In this document: positions 58,599 to 64,000 of the stretch, in pieces | Layout: every line of letters begins with the position of its first letter | Numbering within the stretch: the first letter of the stretch is position 1 | Assembly: GCA_949752735.1 (NCBI GenBank) | Contig: OX457041.1 | Location: 28,155,400-28,219,399 of the forward strand | Source: Lumbricus terrestris | Taxonomy: Eukaryota > Annelida > Clitellata > Crassiclitellata > Lumbricidae | DNA length: 64,000 bases | Reading direction: 5' to 3' | Program-made: the position numbers and the translations under genes | The notes under the pieces: model-generated | Told to the model about the DNA's origin: nothing | Seen by the model: only the letters and a program-made list of their open reading frames with translations | The model's database searches: none

Positions 58599-61500
58599 TT
58601 ACACAAACAACGATACTGAAGCTTTCGTATGTCCATCAGTTGAACAACGTTCCCTTGACGACGGTGGATGGTAACCGGCATTTTTTCTCTGCAGGAACAT
58701 GTGAACTTCATGAAACGTCGGCCTCTGTGATTTGTCCCTGCTCCAACAGTGGCACAGGAGATCATAGACCTCACGGGGACAGAGCACGGGCTGGTCGAGG
58801 GCAACCCACAGCCCTGGACTCTGTAGAAGGTGATTTGAGTTGATGATGACCTGCTCGTCGGTCAGTGATTCGTACGGTTGTCTCGCAAATGTCAGCATTT
58901 CCCAGACTGTCACCGCAAATGACCAGATGTCGCTTTTTGTGGAAAAGTTGCTCTAAAACACAATTTGAAGAAATTGCCATCGACAGATCGAGTACACACA
59001 AACAGCCAATTATATATGTAACATAAAGTAAGATATTTCTGATAACTGGTGATAAAGACCTTACATTTTAAACTATACAAAATCCTTTAAATTATTCACA
59101 TATAGCTGTAACATAATTAATTTTTCTTCAATGGAAGCTATTCTAAAGTTAATTCAAAGACCAGTTGAAATTAATACATGAGAAGATTGATCTAAATCCA
59201 GTCAAGGGCTTTGTCTTCATAAGGTTCATGAAAACCAAAGAAATACTAAAATAATTATTCTGACCTAATTAAGAATAGTCCTGTTTAGTCTAATTCAACG
59301 TAACATAATCTAATCCAATCTACTATTAGTGCACCTTAATCTCCCTTAAACAAATCTCATCTACCGGATAACTTAATCAAAACCAGAGGACTCCTCCACT
59401 GACCAGTCGTAAGGCTTCCCACGCCATCCATCGGACAGGAAGTGGAACGTTGCCAGGAGTGGCGTAGTAATCCTGTGGAAACTGTGAATCACTGCAACCA
59501 AAGTCAGAGATCTTCACTGCGTAGTCATCTCCAACGAGACAGTTTCGAGCAGCAAGGTCACGATGGACGAGATTGATGGACTCCAGAAACTTCATTCCGG
59601 AAGCAATCTGAGACGCCATGTAGATCAAGCAGCCGTAACTGGAACCACAAAGCGCAAAAGAAACATATTTAAAACAAATGAAACAATTATCTTCCGCCTG
59701 GAATTCTATGGGCATTCGTACATCATTCCATTATGTGGTATGCATTCTGGTGTGCAGGTTTTTATATAGCATCTTGTACGATACAAAGCAGACAGGGCCA
59801 GCCAAGATAGTCACACACTATATGCTTCTAAGATATATACCGGTACAACCATAGGCGGAGACCTGGGCCGAGAATTGGGGGGACGAAAAAACGCGAGATT
59901 TCCGAAAAATTTCTGACGACCGGCGAAATCTCGAAAAAAATGTTATTTTCGCCGCCAAAAAAGTTGATGACCTTTTTTTTTTTTTTAGTCATCCGGCCAA
60001 ATCTCGACGAAATTTTCTATTTTCGCAGCCAAAAAGTCTCTTCACGCTCAAACATTGGGAGGGGACAAATGCATGGGCCGTCCCCCCAACACTTTTATTG
60101 GGGGGGACCGTCCCCCCCTTTCCCCCCTAGGTCTCCGCCCATGGGTACAACCGGGTACATGCATGTACGGTATGTATGTACGTATGTACATGTACCGGAG
60201 CGCCTCTGAATGGTTCACCCTACTAGAGGCGCTTTATAAATGTTTAAATACAATACAATACAATACAATACATGTACCGGTATATGTACATGTACGTACG
60301 TAGTACGTACATACGTATGTATGTATGAGATCTTTTATGTAGCATCTTTATTGGAACCCTCAATTTAGCTATAAACAATGGTCCTGTGATGTATGACCCA
60401 AGATTTCAAGGGACTATCCAATGGACAATGTCTCACACTTCTCCATATGCATCTGAAAACAGATGGCGTTGTTTTCCAAGCTACAGCTCAGTTTTCAGAA
60501 CTACTGCTTTTATTTTCAAAGTGATGGCTCTTATTTCAAAAGCCAAAGTTTCTGTTATTCCACACATATTTACATCACACAGAAAAGGATGTCAGAGGAA
60601 CAAGAACTGCTATTGCATTGCCGAGTCTCGATCATAAAGTCAGGCAGTTGAAGCATACCTCAGCGTTTTCCTGTAGTCGCGCTTGACCGTTCCATCAATG
60701 ACATGGTTCTGGAGGAAGTCCTTGAGGTTTCCGTGCTGCGGGTATTCAAGGACAATATAGCAGGAGTCGGAGTTTGTGCTGACTCCCAACAGTCGAACGA
60801 TGTTTGGGTCATTGAGACGAGACATTGCTGCTGCCTCGCGTTGGAACTCCTCCCTAAAACGACGCAATGTTTGTTTGACTTCTTAATTTATAATTATTAT
60901 TATTATCATTATCATAATTATCGTAAGTTCATATTCGCATTACATCTCTTCAAGGAAATTCTTCAGTTATGTCTTTGCACAAGAAACGAGTAAACAGGAG
61001 ATGCAGATTACATGGGAACCTATAAACATTCTACTGCTCCAGGCAGGCATGAAGGGAAGAACACAGCAAAGCTACCGTGAGACATTGCGGAAATATGGGA
61101 TGGTAAACAGCCAGTGTCGATATCTATATCATAACAGACAATAAAAAGCCCTCAAGTTTAAAAAAGCAGTTACACTGTACTTGCCATCGAGCCCTTAGCA
61201 TTTACGCTGACAGTTGTCAGTATGTGTGTAAAGCATCCTAGAAGTAGCTTGCTTTTGACGATGTTATAGGACTTGTCGTTAATACAAATATTGGCAAATC
61301 TTAATCAATTCAAGAGAAACATAGCAGAGGTGCTCAGTTCTAATTGATAGACTGTAAGACTCAACTTTGCTCAAAGTATTTAATCTGCTCATTTTACTAA
61401 AACTATGTAGTGTCAGTATCCAATGGCAACCGTGGGGCATGGTGGTGTAGTGGGTATGTTTGTCGCCTCGCAGCCGAAGGGTTGCAGGTTCGATTCCATC

Positions 61501-63089
61501 TCAAGTCGCCGCGTAGGGACCTTGGGCAAGTCCTTCATTCGCAATTGCTGAACGCTACAGCGTGAACTTTGATGCAGTGTCCGCGCTGTAGTCAGGAGCG
61601 CCTCTGAGTAGTGAGCTTGAAGGGGCGCCGCAGCAAATGCGCATACAAGTAATTAGTGGATGTCGCTGGACAATCTCACTCTCAATCTGCGAGAGTGAAA
61701 AAAATGACATGAATCCTGACATCATCTGGAGTCTTTACCTTTATTTATTTCATTTATTGTGTTAGAAAAGAAACAGAATACCAGTAGAAATCGTTAGAGA
61801 AACAGCTGGAAAAGCCTTGTGCCAGCATTTGTAACTGGTTCTGATAAGATAAGGCCAGCATTTCAATACACCACGTAATGTTCACAGCTATAGCTGCTAT
61901 CAGCTGATAACATTTCAAACTAGAACCACAACATATTGCCAACAGAGCACCAAGAAGGTTAACCTAATTTAATTCAAGAGGATGACTCATACCTAAAGGA
62001 AATTAATCCTGAAGTTTGTGTGATCTTTTCATTCAAAGCAGGACAAATAACAACCTTAAAAGTGCCCTAAATTGCTATGGCCCGTGACACACCACCGTTC
62101 AAACTCTGCACACTTGGGGCTATAATTATATTATGTTCAATTATTTTATCCACTAAACCAGCCATTGACATTCAATGCAATTAGGAACTGCATTGTTGAC
62201 ATGAAACTGCACAAACCCCAAATTTTCATTCAAAAAATTCTCAATCATACATATAATTATTATATAGGCTACACATAAATATATACATACTTACATCCAC
62301 ATGTGATTAATTATATATACATTCATAGCTGTATATATATATATTATATGCATATATGTGGGATATGGTGGTGTAGCGGTAAGTTTGGAACCTTGCGACT
62401 GAAAGGTCGCATATTCGAATCAACCTCAAAAAACCATGTAACGACCTTGGACAAGTTGCTCACCCACAATTGTCTGTGAGGAAGGTAATGGAAAACCCCC
62501 TCCTCACTCATCTCATCCCAAGAGACATGAAGAAAATGGACCAGCAACCTTTGGGCAGATAACTCATCACCACACCACCATCATCATAATCATCATAATC
62601 ATCATCACCATCACCATCACCACCACCATCACCATCACACCACCACCATCACACCACCACCACCACCACCACCACCACCATCATCATCATCACCACCACC
62701 ACCACCACCACCACCATCATCATCATCATAAAACTTCACAAGTTTGTTTGTTGTAATTGTCACCACATAAATACAATAAGTCATCGCTACATGCTGATTT
62801 CAAGTTGCATAGCCATTTGGTTTTTAATCTCAGATTAAAGAAATAGAGTGGAATTCAGACCAGAATAAGTGATTAAGCAGAGAATGACTGACTGATCGTG
62901 AACATTTAATTCGAAGGGCAAGCTCTAAGAAAATGTCTTTCACCTGTCCTGGTCGCTGGCATTTTTGCCGATAACTTTGACGGCCACGAGGGTCGACCTG
63001 GGTGGACGTCTAGATGTGAGGGTTCTCGCTGAAGAGTGTGTTCCATGCAGCTGGCCAGTTCCTCTCTGAATGAGCTCACACAAGTAGAC
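58599..63089 (-). CDS. Discoidin-domain-receptor-like tyrosine kinase, C-terminal part
   Basis: Receptor tyrosine kinase; by family, a collagen or matrix sensor in the plasma membrane. Four minus-strand exons: 62944-63089, 60659-60853, 59404-59638, 58599-58952 (TAA). GT/AG sites and phases agree, giving 309 codons. Visible kinase parts: VYLCE just after the glycine loop, VAVKV (ATP-binding Lys at residue 38 of this fragment), the alpha-C helix with [24 protein letters not shown] (catalytic Asp 141), DFG (159-161), activation-loop [26 protein letters not shown], then LTDEQVI and [17 protein letters not shown] and the QIASGMKFL block point to the DDR family. The activation loop and a ~30-residue tail after the kinase differ from vertebrate DDRs. 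The extracellular, membrane and glycine-loop exons lie beyond 63089 and were not found before 64000. Confidence 0.85.
59850..60143. mobile_element. hAT-like MITE with 8-bp target duplication
   Basis: Ends CATAGGCGGAGACCTGGG and, from the right, CATGGGCGGAGACCTAGG. GGTACAAC flanks both sides (59842-59849 and 60144-60151), an exact 8-bp duplication as expected for hAT. The inside contains GTTGATGACC, a T run and TAGTCATCCGGC. It lies in the kinase intron between 59638 and 60659. Confidence 0.85.
60196..60275 (+). repeat. SINE 3'-end fragment with (ATACA)n tail
   Basis: GGAGCGCCTCTGAATGGTTC, then AGAGGCGCTTTATAAATG, then ATACAATACAATACAATACA. It has the same body end as the SINE family but a TATAAATGTTTAA-type junction. 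GTAC/CATA-rich simple sequence flanks it on both sides. Confidence 0.7.
61434..61650 (+). mobile_element. tRNA-headed SINE, full length
   Basis: Head GGCATGGTGGTGTAGTGGGT, B box GCAGGTTCGATTCCATCTCA, body GTCGCCGCGTAGGGACCTTG, GCAGTGTCCGCGCTGTAGTC and GAGCGCCTCTGAGTAGTGAG, then the 3' end GCGCCGCAGCAAATGCGCAT. It is the best-preserved copy in the window. It lies in the kinase intron between 60853 and 62944. Confidence 0.88.
62362..62570 (+). mobile_element. Divergent tRNA-headed SINE, different body
   Basis: The tRNA-like head (ATGGTGGTGTAGCGGTAAGT, then TATTCGAATCAACCTCA) and ACGACCTTGGACAAGTTGCT resemble the main SINE. The body then differs (GTGAGGAAGGTAATGGAAAA) and ends in a CAC/CAT microsatellite. 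Probably a second SINE family using the same head. Confidence 0.7.
62575..62735. repeat. (CAT)n/(CAC)n microsatellite
   Basis: About 160 bp of mixed CAC, CAT and CATAAT triplets form the tail of the preceding SINE-like element. Confidence 0.93.
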
Positions 63090-64000
63090 CTAAACAAAAC
63101 AAAACTCCTCTCAGGAAACAACTCCGCACATGCAGTCTCAAGTTCTCAACTGAAAACCTCTGCAACAACAGATAATGACGTAAACTTGAATAAGTCATTT
63201 AAAATATCTGAATATGACTCTCTTTCTATAAAAATTTACAAAGAACAAATTCTCTAAAATCACAGTTTAGCAAATTATAAGCATCTCTGGAGGCATAGAA
63301 GGAAGTGGACAGGCACTTCAGATTGAATCACACATATTGACTTTCAACATGTTTTGGTAGAACAGAGTCTACCGTAATCTATATGCTTTCACTTACATAA
63401 GATTTTGATAATTATATAAGTGCTTTAAATCTAATTATTATTATTATATAGATATACCGGTATGTGAAATGTCTGCACATTTGAATATTCAACAGGCAAC
63501 ATCAATATCCATCCACTATTGACAGAAAAGGCAGGTGTTCAGGTTTCTGACTGCCAAGGAGATTATGCACTCACTGATAATCATCACACTTTCTAAGAAT
63601 TCTAAATGATATTCATCTAAGGAAATCTCTGGAGGTAGATGGGCTCTTTGCATAAATGATAATACAAAAATAATATATAATTTGAAATGCAATCAAATGC
63701 ATTGTTTCACTAAGTAAAAATCTGAATTCCGTTAACTTGTACAAAATAAGATAAGAATATTCCTTGATTCACCAATTTCTAACTGCCTTTTGGTTTAAAG
63801 ACATGGTACAATGAAGTGAAATATAGTTAATATACATGACATCATAATGGATAACGGATTCCAGTTAATTTACATGCTTTCAGACGAATTTATAATGTTG
63901 GAAGTCGTTGAAGTAGATTTCAAAAATTATTATTTAATTTGATTTCAATGTATGTCCAGTTGTGAAGATCATGGCCTGAAAAACACTAGGCAACAGTACT
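63090..64000. other. Kinase intron, no exon seen
   Basis: AT-rich sequence upstream of the first visible kinase exon. No frame with a GxGxFG glycine-loop motif and splice donor was found on the minus strand. Confidence 0.45.

Noticed and set aside
1..64000. CRISPR arrays, operons, rRNA or bacterial mobile elements
   Set aside because: Nothing of this kind is present; gene structure and repeats are typical of an animal nuclear genome.

Overview
This is nuclear DNA from a non-vertebrate metazoan. The window is AT-rich and holds spliced, intron-bearing animal genes. EFHC2 is a ciliary protein, and the kinase resembles discoidin domain receptors, which are animal-specific. Between the genes lies a dense mix of CR1-type LINEs, tRNA-headed SINEs, hAT-like elements and a THAP9/P-type transposase relic. 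A marine invertebrate seems likely, but no species can be named from the sequence alone.

Layout. 1-2.9 kb: SINE copies and a long (ACAT)n tract. 2.98-16.45 kb (+): a complete 10-exon EFHC2-like gene (axonemal DM10 protein, 811 codons by my splice model); its introns hold a 2.2-kb terminal-inverted-repeat (TIR) element, a SINE with a duplicated splice acceptor, and one hAT-like element nested in another. 17.7-21.76 kb (+): a near full-length CR1-clade LINE with both ORFs open. 22.5-25.5 kb: decayed LINE pieces, one split by a foldback MITE. 26.49-35.52 kb (-): a complete 7-exon RBMX/hnRNP G-like RNA-binding protein (637 aa), with a ~36-bp minisatellite in its last intron. 36.4-42.3 kb: repeat-rich, with an orphan 103-codon ORF between 27-bp direct repeats, several MITEs and a strong TGACGTCA-containing palindrome. 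42.43-43.87 kb (-): a three-exon gene of unknown function (115 aa). 43.90-46.02 kb: a 2.1-kb element with ~500-bp inverted arms and a 5-bp target duplication, 32 bp upstream of that gene's ATG. 46.68-51.96 kb: a probable P-type (THAP9-like) transposon with a frameshifted transposase and, between its inverted ends, one clean exon of a Fizzy-related/Cdh1 WD40 protein. 52.4-58.6 kb: repeats and non-coding DNA. 58.60-63.09 kb (-): the last four coding exons of a discoidin-domain-receptor-like tyrosine kinase; its 5' part lies beyond the window.

The genes do not form an operon or a pathway. EFHC2 acts in cilia, the RBMX-like protein in pre-mRNA processing, and the kinase in collagen or matrix signalling. 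The more unusual signals come from the repeats: possible capture of a cell-cycle gene exon by a P-type element, duplication of an EFHC2 splice acceptor around a SINE, and several unnamed foldback elements. All exon limits were read by eye from GT/AG sites, phase continuity and remembered family sequences; none was checked by database search or transcripts.
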